DNA of 30,254 bases from an uncultured Candidatus Melainabacteria bacterium (GTDB taxonomy: Bacteria; Cyanobacteriota; Vampirovibrionia; Gastranaerophilales; Gastranaerophilaceae): the NCBI GenBank assembly GCA_934757255.1, contig CAKVLL010000022.1:1-30254 (forward strand), written 5' to 3'. The notes under the pieces are model-generated. The model saw only the letters and a program-made list of their open reading frames with translations, ran no database searches and was not told the origin of the DNA. The translations under genes and the position numbers were made by a program. Positions within the stretch are counted from its first letter, which is position 1. Each line of letters starts with the position of its first letter. Positions 1 to 7,238 of this stretch are shown here, in pieces.

Positions 1-569
1 GTTTTTTCAGGATATGCAATAAGTTTAAGCTTGTCTAATTCTGTGTTAAACTCTCTTAAATTGTTTCCGATTTGTTCAATCAGCATCATTACAGCATCAT
101 CTTTTAAACTGATATCTTTTGATTTAGCATGAGTTTTTATCCAGCCGGCGATTTCTGCTGTTTTATATGTTTTAAACGTTGGAAACTCTCTTGAATTAAA
201 TTTTGATAAAATTTTGTATAACTTGCGTCTTGAATCAAGTTTTTTATTTTCATCGCGCGGAAGTCTTACTACAAAAACAATATTCAAAGTTTCAGGGTTG
301 TTTTTTAAAGCGTCTTCAATATCTGCCAATTCTGAATCATCAAAGAAATTTTTGTTGGAGAGAAAATAATCTTCACTGTTAATCACAATTAACATATCAC
401 CAAACATCATCGGTGGTGTGCGCAATGCGGTAATAAGAGTTGAATATACAGGATTATCCAAAAACTGAAAATTCATGGATTTAAAATCAGGATTGAGCTT
501 GGATACCATTTTCTCAAGCTCTAATTCTATATTGTAATCTTCATCCCCGTGGAAAAAATATACAGCCAT
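1..569 (-). CDS. holA: DNA polymerase III subunit delta (partial, C-terminus beyond the window)
   Basis: The clamp-loader delta subunit opens the beta sliding clamp during replication. I translated 189 codons from the ATG at 567-569 to the window edge; no stop is reached. The protein begins MAVYFFHGDEDYNIELELEK, matching the HolA start (F-x-G-x-D-x-x-I-E). It continues through an alpha/beta region with an IVFVVRLPR strand, a GWIKTHAK segment and then MLIEQIGNNLREFNTELDKL, which is the family's G-x-(N/D)-L-x-x-x-x-x-E-x-x-K-L helix. Full-length HolA is about 330-350 aa, so roughly 150 residues lie to the left. No clear Shine-Dalgarno precedes it. The preceding small gene stops only 7 nt upstream, which suggests translational coupling. 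Confidence 0.85.
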   Translation of the reverse strand, partial: MAVYFFHGDEDYNIELELEKMVSKLNPDFKSMNFQFLDNPVYSTLITALRTPPMMFGDMLIVINSEDYFLSNKNFFDDSELADIEDALKNNPETLNIVFVVRLPRDENKKLDSRRKLYKILSKFNSREFPTFKTYKTAEIAGWIKTHAKSKDISLKDDAVMMLIEQIGNNLREFNTELDKLKLIAYPEK

Positions 570-576
570 AAACTAA

Positions 577-714
577 TTATACAATAAATAGTTTTAGGGA
601 TTCAATTTTTATTGCATTTGAAAATTTAATAGGTGGAGTTGTCCTCTTTTCTTCAAATAAATTCAGTTCATCCTTTTTTATATTTTTATCTTTTACAAAA
701 TACTTTAACATCAT
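577..714 (-). CDS. 45-aa hypothetical protein upstream of holA
   Basis: Not recognised. The ORF starts with a double ATG (709-714), has a good Shine-Dalgarno (AAGGAG, about 5 nt upstream) and ends with TAA at 577-579. The product is lysine-rich and charged, with a hydrophobic tail (ends SLKLFIV) and no signal peptide or domain. It begins 8 nt after the stop of the 80-aa gene and ends 7 nt before holA, so the three genes look like one minus-strand transcription unit. The support is the ribosome-binding site and tight spacing, not homology. Confidence 0.55.
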   Translation of the reverse strand: MMLKYFVKDKNIKKDELNLFEEKRTTPPIKFSNAIKIESLKLFIV

Positions 715-722
715 AATTCTCC

Positions 723-965
723 TTAGGCTGCTTCTGTTTGAACATATTTAGCCGATTTTGCCACAACTCCATAACAAACCATTGTTAAGCGGTTATTCAA
801 AGCCAACATTGTTCTAAAGTTGTTTGCCGAAACATCCATCGCACTCATAACATCGTCTGCTGAAATTCTTGATGTTAAAGCGTCTTCATTGTGATTATCC
901 ACTTTTTCTTGTGCATACTTTTCTACTAATAATTTGTCAATAAAATCTCTTGCTCCAATTGCCAT
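723..965 (-). CDS. 80-aa hypothetical protein, first gene of the holA unit
   Basis: Not recognised. The ATG at 963-965 has a strong Shine-Dalgarno (AGGAGAG) a few bases upstream. The product is mainly helical and soluble, with charged residues in the N-terminal half (KLLVEKYAQEKVDNHNEDAL) and a NNRLTMVCYGVVAKSAKYV stretch near the end; there is no signal peptide. It heads a run of closely packed minus-strand genes ending in holA. Its promoter region carries an AT-rich box identical to one in front of the 258-aa gene at 9904-10680, at nearly the same distance from the start codon, so the two may be co-regulated. Confidence 0.6.
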   Translation of the reverse strand: MAIGARDFIDKLLVEKYAQEKVDNHNEDALTSRISADDVMSAMDVSANNFRTMLALNNRLTMVCYGVVAKSAKYVQTEAA

Positions 966-994
966 AATATTTCTCTCCTATATTCATTATATAT

Positions 995-1015
995 CTCTTA
1001 TATATATAAAGTATT
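995..1015 (-). promoter_or_regulatory. Promoter-region box shared with the gene at 9904-10680
   Basis: Read on the minus strand, this is AATACTTT followed by alternating TA and ending AAGAG. It lies 29 nt upstream of the 80-aa gene's start codon. All 21 bases are identical to 10711-10731, which lies 30 nt upstream of the 258-aa gene. The matching position suggests a shared core promoter or operator. The TATATA part could serve as a -10 box. Confidence 0.45.
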
Positions 1016-1159
1016 TAGCTATTCAAAAATTGCCTTTTTAGTAAATAAATATTAAGTTTTATTAAAAAGTTTTATATACATTCTATACTTTGTGATTATA
1101 TACGTATTATTCTCAAGAATGATTTTTAACCAATCCCCTTACAATTCGTAACATATCAA

Positions 1160-1188
1160 TTGCAAAGGTTAAAATTTTATGCTAAAAT
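1160..1188 (+). promoter_or_regulatory. Sigma-70-type promoter for the 50-aa gene
   Basis: TTGCAA (1160-1165), a 17-nt spacer and TAAAAT (1183-1188). Transcription would start near 1195, giving a leader of about 68 nt before the ATG at 1263. The rest of 966-1262, between divergent genes, shows only AT-rich sequence and the shared minus-strand box. Confidence 0.55.
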
Positions 1189-1262
1189 AGACTCATAAAA
1201 TTTGTGTGGAAATTAACTGATTGCTTATATAAATGTGTGTTACTTAATATAGGAGAAGAATT

Positions 1263-1415
1263 ATGAAACTAATCTCTAAAGAAATCAAAACAGTTAAATC
1301 TGCATTTAGTGATGAATTTGAAAATTACTTAAAGAAACAACAATTGAAAACGACATTTAATGGGAGTGAATTAGAGTCTTTTTCTTGGTACAGAAAAGCA
1401 TTAGGTCTTGCATAA
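1263..1415 (+). CDS. 50-aa hypothetical protein
   Basis: Not recognised. The 51-codon ORF has a strong Shine-Dalgarno (GGAGAAG) 5-6 nt before the ATG and a good promoter 75 nt upstream. The product is MKLISKEIKTVKSAFSDEFE, then a lysine/glutamine-rich helix, ending SFSWYRKALGLA. It is soluble, has no cysteine and has no signal peptide. A hairpin terminator follows at 1466-1501, so it may be made as its own short transcript, with readthrough feeding the TolC-like gene. Promoter, ribosome-binding site and terminator together argue for a real gene. Confidence 0.6.
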   Translation: MKLISKEIKTVKSAFSDEFENYLKKQQLKTTFNGSELESFSWYRKALGLA

Positions 1416-1465
1416 ATTAATTTTAGTTTATCAAAGATTTTGGGAGTATGAAAAATTTAATTTGT

Positions 1466-1501
1466 CGTCAGGGTTTACAAAAATGAATCCTGACGATTTT
1501 T
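1466..1501 (+). terminator. Intrinsic terminator or attenuator between the 50-aa gene and the TolC-like gene
   Basis: CGTCAGGGTT (1466-1475) pairs with AATCCTGACG (1486-1495): 10 bp with one G-U, a 10-nt loop, then ATTTTT. It lies 50 nt after the small gene's stop and 20 nt before the chosen start of the TolC-like gene. Partial readthrough would be needed to express the transporter genes unless another promoter exists that I cannot see. Confidence 0.65.
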
Positions 1502-1521
1502 CGTGGTACAATTTTTATAAG

Positions 1522-2823
1522 ATGAAGATATTTATTATCACAGCATTTTTGATAATTATGTTTGCAGCACCTTCTTTAGGAATTGAAAACATACAAAAGG
1601 TATATCTTAATGAAGCAATTAATGTTGCATTAAGAAACAATATTGATTTGCAAGCAGCCCAAATTAATGTAAATATAGCAAAAAATAATCTAAAGACCGC
1701 AAAAAGACTACAAAACCCTTCATTTGATATGTATTATTTTATGGGTGGAGCAGGAAGAACAGAGCCACGCCAAATTGGTGCCAGTCAAGAATTCGAAATT
1801 GCAAAAAGAAACGCAAGAGGTAAACTCGCAAAATCAAATCTTGAACTTGCAGAAAAAGAATTTGCTTATACAACATTTGATTTAAAAATGGATGTTAGGG
1901 AAGCATATATAAATCTTGTAGCTGCAAAATCAATATTATATATATTAGAACAACAACAGGAGTTACAAGAAGAATTATTAAAAATTGCAAAAGCGCGGGT
2001 TAAAGCACATTCAGCACAAAATATTGATATAATACAAGCAGAAATTGCACTCAATCAAATGATAACACAGGTTAATACAGCAAAAGTAAATGTTAAAAGT
2101 TCATTAGCAAACTTTAATAAGGTTATTAATGATGCGAACGACGTTGTATATGACAGCATGGATAAAATTTTTTCAGAAGAAAATAACTTTGAAGAAATGT
2201 TAACACCACCACCTGATTACAATTTTCCAAGCTTTACGGTAATAATGCAAAAAGCACTTTCTAATAGATTTGATATAAAGATAAGTAAACAAGAAATAGA
2301 CATTGCAGAGAAAGAACTTACTGTTATTGCAAGACAAAAAATACCAGATTTTCAAATTTCGGCAGGTTACGCGTATAGACCTGCATTGTACGCTGATAAT
2401 GGAAATTTTAATAACGGTGCTTACGTTGGTGGAAGTATAGTTAATATACCGCTTTTTTATAATTATTCACCAGAAATTCAAAATGCAGCGCTGAAACTCA
2501 AACAAGCAGAATTAAAAAATGAATCTGTTAAAAATAAAGCGATAAAGGATGTAAGCGCAGCTTATGACAGATTTTTGACTGCAGCAGATAATCTTAATCA
2601 TTATGAATCCAAAATTGTAACCGGCTCAGAAGAACTAATTGAAACTTCCAAAAAAAGCTATGAAGCTGGCAAATCTGATATTACTTCTCTAATTGTTATG
2701 AAACAATCGTATAAATCCATAATTATAGGCTACACGCAAGCTTTAGCCGAATATTATAATAGTTGGACGAATTTTTTAAGAGAAGTTAACGATGAAAGCT
2801 TCAATTTATCTGATACACTGTGA
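1522..2823 (+). CDS. TolC-family outer-membrane efflux protein
   Basis: This is an outer-membrane/periplasmic channel of the OEP (TolC) family, working with inner-membrane pumps. From the ATG at 1522 the product is 433 aa and begins with a signal peptide (MKIFIITAFLIIMFAAPSLG). Two OEP repeats follow. The first contains LNEAINVALRNNIDLQAAQ and QNPSFDMYYFMGG; the second contains IMQKALSNRFDIKISKQEI and a periplasmic helical hairpin ending ITSLIVMKQSYKSIIIGYTQALAEYYNSW, typical of the family C-terminus. An upstream TTG (1408) would add 38 residues, but that stretch contains the terminator hairpin and would put the signal peptide inside the protein. An MFS transporter follows after 41 nt. No membrane-fusion protein is encoded nearby. 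Confidence 0.85.
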   Translation: MKIFIITAFLIIMFAAPSLGIENIQKVYLNEAINVALRNNIDLQAAQINVNIAKNNLKTAKRLQNPSFDMYYFMGGAGRTEPRQIGASQEFEIAKRNARGKLAKSNLELAEKEFAYTTFDLKMDVREAYINLVAAKSILYILEQQQELQEELLKIAKARVKAHSAQNIDIIQAEIALNQMITQVNTAKVNVKSSLANFNKVINDANDVVYDSMDKIFSEENNFEEMLTPPPDYNFPSFTVIMQKALSNRFDIKISKQEIDIAEKELTVIARQKIPDFQISAGYAYRPALYADNGNFNNGAYVGGSIVNIPLFYNYSPEIQNAALKLKQAELKNESVKNKAIKDVSAAYDRFLTAADNLNHYESKIVTGSEELIETSKKSYEAGKSDITSLIVMKQSYKSIIIGYTQALAEYYNSWTNFLREVNDESFNLSDTL

Positions 2824-2864
2824 TATATTATTAAAGGAAAAATAAATAGCTATAAGGATAAATT

Positions 2865-4022
2865 ATGAGAAAAAGTTTATGTCTTATGCCATTAGCGCTA
2901 GGAACGCTTGGGCTTGGGCTAACTGAATATGTAATGATGGGAATTTTACCGGATACCGCAAAATCTATGTATTGCTCAATTCCGGCTGCAGGTAATTTTA
3001 TATCTTTTTATGCACTTGGTGTTGTTTTTGGTGCAATATTGCTTGTAATAGTTGCAAGGACAAAACCTCTTAAAACTATATTATTATGGCTTATGGGAAT
3101 TTTCACTATTGCAAATTTTTTCACTGCTTTTATCAGTAATTTCCATATATTTTGTCTGATTAGATTTATCGCAGGTTTACCGCACGGTTGCTTTTTTAGC
3201 GTTGGTGCAATTTCAGCAGGAAAACTATGTAAAAAAGGAAATGAAAATCAAGCTGTAGCCACAATGTGCGGAGGCATGACAATCGCTAATTTAATTGGGA
3301 TTCCATTGGGTACAATGATTAGCCATAATTTTAGCTGGCGTTTGGTGTTTTTGTTTATTGGGCTTTTTGGTCTATTAATCTTGTATTCAATAAACAAATT
3401 TGTGCCAAACTTAAAACCATTACCTGATACCGGCTTTAGAGGTCAATTTAGATTTTTAAAAAGCCTTGCACCATGGCTACTTATTCTTGCTGTAATAATG
3501 GGCAATGGTGGCATCTTTTGTTGGTATAGTTATATAAATCCACTATTGGTTAATGTTTCTAAAATATCAGTTCAATACATATCAATAATTATGGTTCTAG
3601 CAGGTGCCGGCATGTGCTTAGGGAATTTTTTAGGAGGAAAATTATCTGATAAATTTACCCCATCGATTGTTGCCAGTTTAACTCAATTACTAGCTTGCTT
3701 TTCACTCATTATAATATTTTTATGGGCACAGAATCCTGTAGTTTCAATTGTTTGTATGTTTATATGCACAGGTTGTCTATTTGCAGTATCTGCACCCCAA
3801 CAAGTTTTGTTAATTCAAAATGCAAAAGGCGGAGAAATGCTGGGAGCTTCCTTCTCGCAAATATCATTTAACTTGGGAAATGCATTAGGCGCTTTCGTAG
3901 GAGGCATTCCTATTGAACATGGACTTGGATATAAATTTACGGCTATACCTGGTGCATGTTTTGCATTCATAGGTTTTTTGTTGTTATTTTTCTTCTTCAA
4001 ACACTATAAAAATTTTTCATAA
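2865..4022 (+). CDS. MFS transporter, AraJ/sugar-efflux-like
   Basis: A 385-aa inner-membrane major facilitator with about 12 hydrophobic segments. The N-terminus (LALGTLGLGLTEYVMMGILP) is characteristic of the AraJ/YdhP/arabinose-efflux group. Also visible are IRFIAGLPHGCFFSVGAIS after TM4, typical of this group, and a central loop near residue 190. AAGGA lies about 6 nt before the ATG. It is 41 nt downstream of the TolC-like gene and probably co-transcribed. Family members export sugars or drugs; the substrate cannot be read from the sequence. MFS pumps of this type normally do not need TolC, so a functional link is only suggested by adjacency. Confidence 0.85.
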   Translation: MRKSLCLMPLALGTLGLGLTEYVMMGILPDTAKSMYCSIPAAGNFISFYALGVVFGAILLVIVARTKPLKTILLWLMGIFTIANFFTAFISNFHIFCLIRFIAGLPHGCFFSVGAISAGKLCKKGNENQAVATMCGGMTIANLIGIPLGTMISHNFSWRLVFLFIGLFGLLILYSINKFVPNLKPLPDTGFRGQFRFLKSLAPWLLILAVIMGNGGIFCWYSYINPLLVNVSKISVQYISIIMVLAGAGMCLGNFLGGKLSDKFTPSIVASLTQLLACFSLIIIFLWAQNPVVSIVCMFICTGCLFAVSAPQQVLLIQNAKGGEMLGASFSQISFNLGNALGAFVGGIPIEHGLGYKFTAIPGACFAFIGFLLLFFFFKHYKNFS

Positions 4023-4025
4023 AAG

Positions 4026-4054
4026 TTGTTAATTGTTGAAAACTAATATATAAT
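4026..4054 (+). promoter_or_regulatory. Strong promoter placing +1 at the start codon of the PilZ-like gene
   Basis: TTGTTA (4026-4031), a 17-nt spacer and a consensus TATAAT (4049-4054). The expected +1 is about 4060-4062, and the ATG is at 4062. No Shine-Dalgarno precedes that ATG, so a leaderless or near-leaderless mRNA is predicted. Confidence 0.55.
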
Positions 4055-4061
4055 AATATGT

Positions 4062-4664
4062 ATGGATTTATTTAAGTCTGGACAAAAAATTAACTTATAT
4101 TTCCCAAAAGATGAAAATCTTGTTAGTATTTCTTGTACAATTTCTAACGTAAAAAATGATAGATTGTATGTAGAGTTACCACAGTATTTTATGAGATATA
4201 TAGAATATTTAGAAGATGGTAAAAAATTAACAGCCAAAGTATTTTCAAAAATGGGAACGATTGATTTTAATACAATTGTTATTTCTTCACCATTGGAAGA
4301 CAATTTTATTATAGAATTGGATTACAATGCCATTAAATTTACTCCAAGTGAAGAAATTCCTAGTGTTAATGCTATAGAAAATTTAATTATTAAATCTGAA
4401 GAAACTCCTATATTAGTAAAGACATTTGAAATTTCAACTGAATATATAAAATTCGATAGTGATAAAAAATTTGAAATTGAAAACAGTTTTGATTGTACCT
4501 TAAATTTACCAAAAGATTATGGTACAATAAATTTTAAAGCAACAATAGTTGAGATTGATCCTATTTATGATAACGAATATAAAGCCGTATATTCAAATAT
4601 GAAAGAAGAAGACAGACAAACATTGTTGTATTATATGTATATGTATAGTAACAGCGCCGATTAG
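4062..4664 (+). CDS. YcgR/PilZ-like two-domain protein with degenerate c-di-GMP site
   Basis: A 200-aa soluble protein. The N-terminal half (FKSGQKINLYF, then SCTISNVKNDRLYVELPQ) resembles the YcgR N-terminal beta-barrel. The C-terminal part follows the PilZ fold order: a strand in the place of D-x-S-x-x-G-(I/V)-x-F (here EISTEYIKF), then NSFDCTLNLP, INFKATIVEIDP, YKAVYSNMKEEDRQTLLYYMY, the last like the family's F-x-x-I-x-E-x-D-R-x-x-L-x-x-Y-I. The RxxxR arginines and the D/G of the second motif that bind c-di-GMP are absent. Assignment rests on pattern similarity and is moderate. It precedes the TPR gene by 8 nt and is probably co-transcribed with it. Confidence 0.6.
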   Translation: MDLFKSGQKINLYFPKDENLVSISCTISNVKNDRLYVELPQYFMRYIEYLEDGKKLTAKVFSKMGTIDFNTIVISSPLEDNFIIELDYNAIKFTPSEEIPSVNAIENLIIKSEETPILVKTFEISTEYIKFDSDKKFEIENSFDCTLNLPKDYGTINFKATIVEIDPIYDNEYKAVYSNMKEEDRQTLLYYMYMYSNSAD

Positions 4665-4672
4665 GAAAGAAA

Positions 4673-6265
4673 ATGAAAAAATTAATAGAAAATAGTACTA
4701 AGCAAGAAAATAAAACAAAAAATAAAATGTTTGATAAAATTGAACGCTGCCGTTTAGATTTACAAAAAGACCCTACCAATCCAGAATTACACATTAGGTT
4801 AGGGGATTTATATGTTCAGTGGCATTTGGATATTTTCAATGCCGGTCAATATATTGACGAGGCTATTACAGAATACCAATTGGCTTTGGAATCTCTAATT
4901 GATTCACATGAAATATATTTCAAGCTTGGTGTAGCTTTTTATCATAAAGGAGAGCTAGATAAAGCAATTAATTATTTAACAATGGCCTTAGAAAAGAAAA
5001 ATAACTATTACGACGCATATTATATGCTAGCAGAAACATTTGTAAAAAAAGCACACTTTACAGATGCTATTGATGCAGCAGAAGCAGCTGTTATTTGTTC
5101 AAAATTTGGTTCGTCTAGTGCACACTTTTTATTATATAAATTATATGATGCTTCATCGTTCAAAAATTCAGCTACTAAAATAAAATCATTAAAAGAAAAA
5201 TTCGCATCTATAATATTAATGTTTTTTGACAAAAATGCAATTTCTAATATCTATAAAAATATTTCGTATATGCGTTTTTTACCTCTTTTTTTGAAAGGTT
5301 TTTATGCAATACAAATAAAAGATTTCGCTAAAGCAATTGATTTATACAAAAATGCAATAGAAACAGCGCCTGGTTTTGCTCCTTTATATTGTGTATTAGG
5401 CGATATTTATTTATCCACCGGATATTTTGAAGATGCAATAACAGAATATAAAATGGCGATTTGGTTAGATCCATTTAACATTGCTGCATACAGGCATTTA
5501 TGTAGAGCTTATGAAGAACAAGGTGATTACAACCAAGCAATTGATATATATAACAAACTTATTGCAATGGCTCCAAACATTCCGGATTTGTATTCTAATC
5601 TTGCAAATATATATTACATCAAAGGCGAGTTCGATTTAGCAATTTCTAATTACCAAACTGCAATTACTCTAAATCCTAATAGAGCATGGACAAGTGTAAT
5701 TGCACAAACAATGGGATTTGTATATCAAGAAAACAAATCAAATCCGGACGCTGCTATATCTGCTTACCAAACGGCTTGCATTTTAACTCCTGAAGATATT
5801 GATATATACGTAAACCTCGGCAGTGCTTTTTATGACAAAGAGGACTATTCAAATGCTTTGACTGTATATAGACAAGCATTAGAACTCCAGCCTCACAATG
5901 CAAAAATTCATTGTAATTTAGGATTTTTGTATTGGGGAAAAGGTGACACCGAAGAAGCTATCAAGTCATACGAATTAGCTATTAAATATAATGATAATTA
6001 TGATATTGCATATAATAACCTCGGTGTAATTTATCTTGATGATTTAGGACGAGTTAACAAGTCAATAGAGTTATTTAGAAAAGCTGTTGAAGCCAATCCT
6101 AACTATGCATTGGCACATTTTAATTTAGCTAGAGCCATTTCAATAATTGGTGATAAAGTTGAAGCCGCTAAATTGTATCAAATGGCGCAAGACATTAATA
6201 AAATTACTCAAGAAATTGATCCTAGAGATATTGCAGATAAAATTAGTGAATTATTTGAGTCTTAA
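4673..6265 (+). CDS. TPR-repeat protein
   Basis: A 530-aa soluble protein made largely of tetratricopeptide repeats. I can place about ten 34-residue units with the G/A/Y/P consensus, for example LGVAFYHKGELDKAINYLTM, LGDIYLSTGYFEDAITEYKM, LANIYYIKGEFDLAISNYQT, LGFLYWGKGDTEEAIKSYEL and LARAISIIGDKVEAAKLYQM. A less regular helical stretch interrupts them around residues 150-210. There is no signal peptide or catalytic domain, so it is probably a scaffold for protein contacts. GGAAAG precedes the ATG and the gap to the PilZ-like gene is 8 nt. The pairing with a PilZ-like protein could suggest a role at the cell surface or in motility, but this is inference. Confidence 0.85.
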   Translation: MKKLIENSTKQENKTKNKMFDKIERCRLDLQKDPTNPELHIRLGDLYVQWHLDIFNAGQYIDEAITEYQLALESLIDSHEIYFKLGVAFYHKGELDKAINYLTMALEKKNNYYDAYYMLAETFVKKAHFTDAIDAAEAAVICSKFGSSSAHFLLYKLYDASSFKNSATKIKSLKEKFASIILMFFDKNAISNIYKNISYMRFLPLFLKGFYAIQIKDFAKAIDLYKNAIETAPGFAPLYCVLGDIYLSTGYFEDAITEYKMAIWLDPFNIAAYRHLCRAYEEQGDYNQAIDIYNKLIAMAPNIPDLYSNLANIYYIKGEFDLAISNYQTAITLNPNRAWTSVIAQTMGFVYQENKSNPDAAISAYQTACILTPEDIDIYVNLGSAFYDKEDYSNALTVYRQALELQPHNAKIHCNLGFLYWGKGDTEEAIKSYELAIKYNDNYDIAYNNLGVIYLDDLGRVNKSIELFRKAVEANPNYALAHFNLARAISIIGDKVEAAKLYQMAQDINKITQEIDPRDIADKISELFES

Positions 6266-6283
6266 AATTATCTGTAGTATAAT
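6255..6283 (+). promoter_or_regulatory. Promoter for the uridine kinase-like gene
   Basis: TTGAGT (6255-6260), a 17-nt spacer and TATAAT (6278-6283). The -35 box lies in the last codons of the TPR gene. The +1 would be near 6290, about 29 nt before the ATG at 6319. Confidence 0.5.
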
Positions 6284-6318
6284 GTGAAAATATCATTAAT
6301 AATTTGTGGAATAAAGGT

Positions 6319-7203
6319 ATGACAGAAGACGATAAAACTGGGATTTCCCATATGATAGAAAAGGAATTAACTTCCTCTGATAAAATTTTAAAACCGGATT
6401 TCAATCAAAAAACCGGTCGAGAACTTCTTGCGTTCTATTTACAATCAAAATTTAAACAAGTACTTGCGTATGATAACAAAGCTGCCGAACCTATTTTTAT
6501 CGAGGTTCGGTATGATTTTATTCAGAAGTTTTCACGAAGGCTTATACAGAACCCTAATAAAAGGATTATGATTGGAATTACAGGCGAGTCAGCATCCGGT
6601 AAATCAACAATTTGCCGCGAGATTGAAAACGTAATAAAACAATTCAATATGCCTGTTACAATTTTAACAACCGACAATTATTTTAACGATATTTCAGAGC
6701 TTATTAAGAAATATGGCACATTTGATAATTTACGTGACAATGGCTATGATGTAGATTCTCCAAACAGTTTCCAATTGGACGTTTTGCATGATGATTTGAA
6801 TAAAATTTCTCAAGGTGAAGATATTTATTCTCCGGAATATTTGCTAAACGGCACTGGCGTTTCTGTCCCAAAAGCAAAATTTGTACCTTCAAATAAAATT
6901 GTCGTAGTTGAAGGTATGGCTTCTATGTTTGGTGACAACAAAGATATTTTTGATATCAAAGTTTATGTTGAAACAGACTTAGAACTCAGAAAAGAACGTT
7001 TTTTAACAAGAGCATATACAGAGCGAAATCAAGATTTAGAAAACGCTAAAAAGCATTGGGAATATATTCTTGGTGCCGGTGAAAAGTATGTTAAACCTTA
7101 TAGAAATGAAGCTGATATAATTATTAATGGTGATACGAATTTGGCTTATTTCTCTCAAATTTTAGAGTATATTCATACGATAACAAATAATTTTGAAGGG
7201 TGA
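6319..7203 (+). CDS. Uridine kinase/phosphoribulokinase-family P-loop kinase
   Basis: A 294-aa protein from the ATG at 6319. An N-terminal helical extension of about 85 residues precedes the kinase domain. Walker A is GESASGKST (89-97), followed by TILTTDNYFND (the uridine-kinase D-x-(F/Y)-(Y/F) region), a DVDSPNSFQLDVLHDDL segment where the family has D-H-P-x-A-(F/L)-D, IVVVEGMASMF for the family's hhhEGh strand, and a C-terminal KVYVETDLELRKERFLTRAYTERN resembling the lid region. It probably phosphorylates uridine/cytidine or a related small molecule; the substrate is uncertain because of the extension and the altered DHP motif. A TTG at 6304 would add five residues; ATG is preferred although AAGG sits very close to it. 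Confidence 0.75.
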   Translation: MTEDDKTGISHMIEKELTSSDKILKPDFNQKTGRELLAFYLQSKFKQVLAYDNKAAEPIFIEVRYDFIQKFSRRLIQNPNKRIMIGITGESASGKSTICREIENVIKQFNMPVTILTTDNYFNDISELIKKYGTFDNLRDNGYDVDSPNSFQLDVLHDDLNKISQGEDIYSPEYLLNGTGVSVPKAKFVPSNKIVVVEGMASMFGDNKDIFDIKVYVETDLELRKERFLTRAYTERNQDLENAKKHWEYILGAGEKYVKPYRNEADIIINGDTNLAYFSQILEYIHTITNNFEG

Positions 7204-7221
7204 ATCTAGTAAAAATATAAA
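7193..7221 (+). promoter_or_regulatory. Possible promoter for the 152-aa gene
   Basis: TTGAAG (7193-7198), a 17-nt spacer and TATAAA (7216-7221). The -35 overlaps the end of the kinase gene. The +1 would fall near 7228, 10 nt before the ATG, which leaves little room for the AGGGAT ribosome-binding site, so this call is weak. Confidence 0.35.
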
Positions 7222-7238
7222 TAGTTAGGGATATAAAT

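Noticed and set aside
1378..1510. Short direct repeat (TTTTTC-TGGTACA) at 1378-1391 and 1497-1510
   Set aside because: Only about 14 bases with one mismatch; no longer duplication or functional context is visible.
1408..1521. Longer TolC-like protein from a TTG at 1408
   Set aside because: It would overlap the end of the 50-aa gene, read through a terminator hairpin and bury the signal peptide 39 residues inside the protein.
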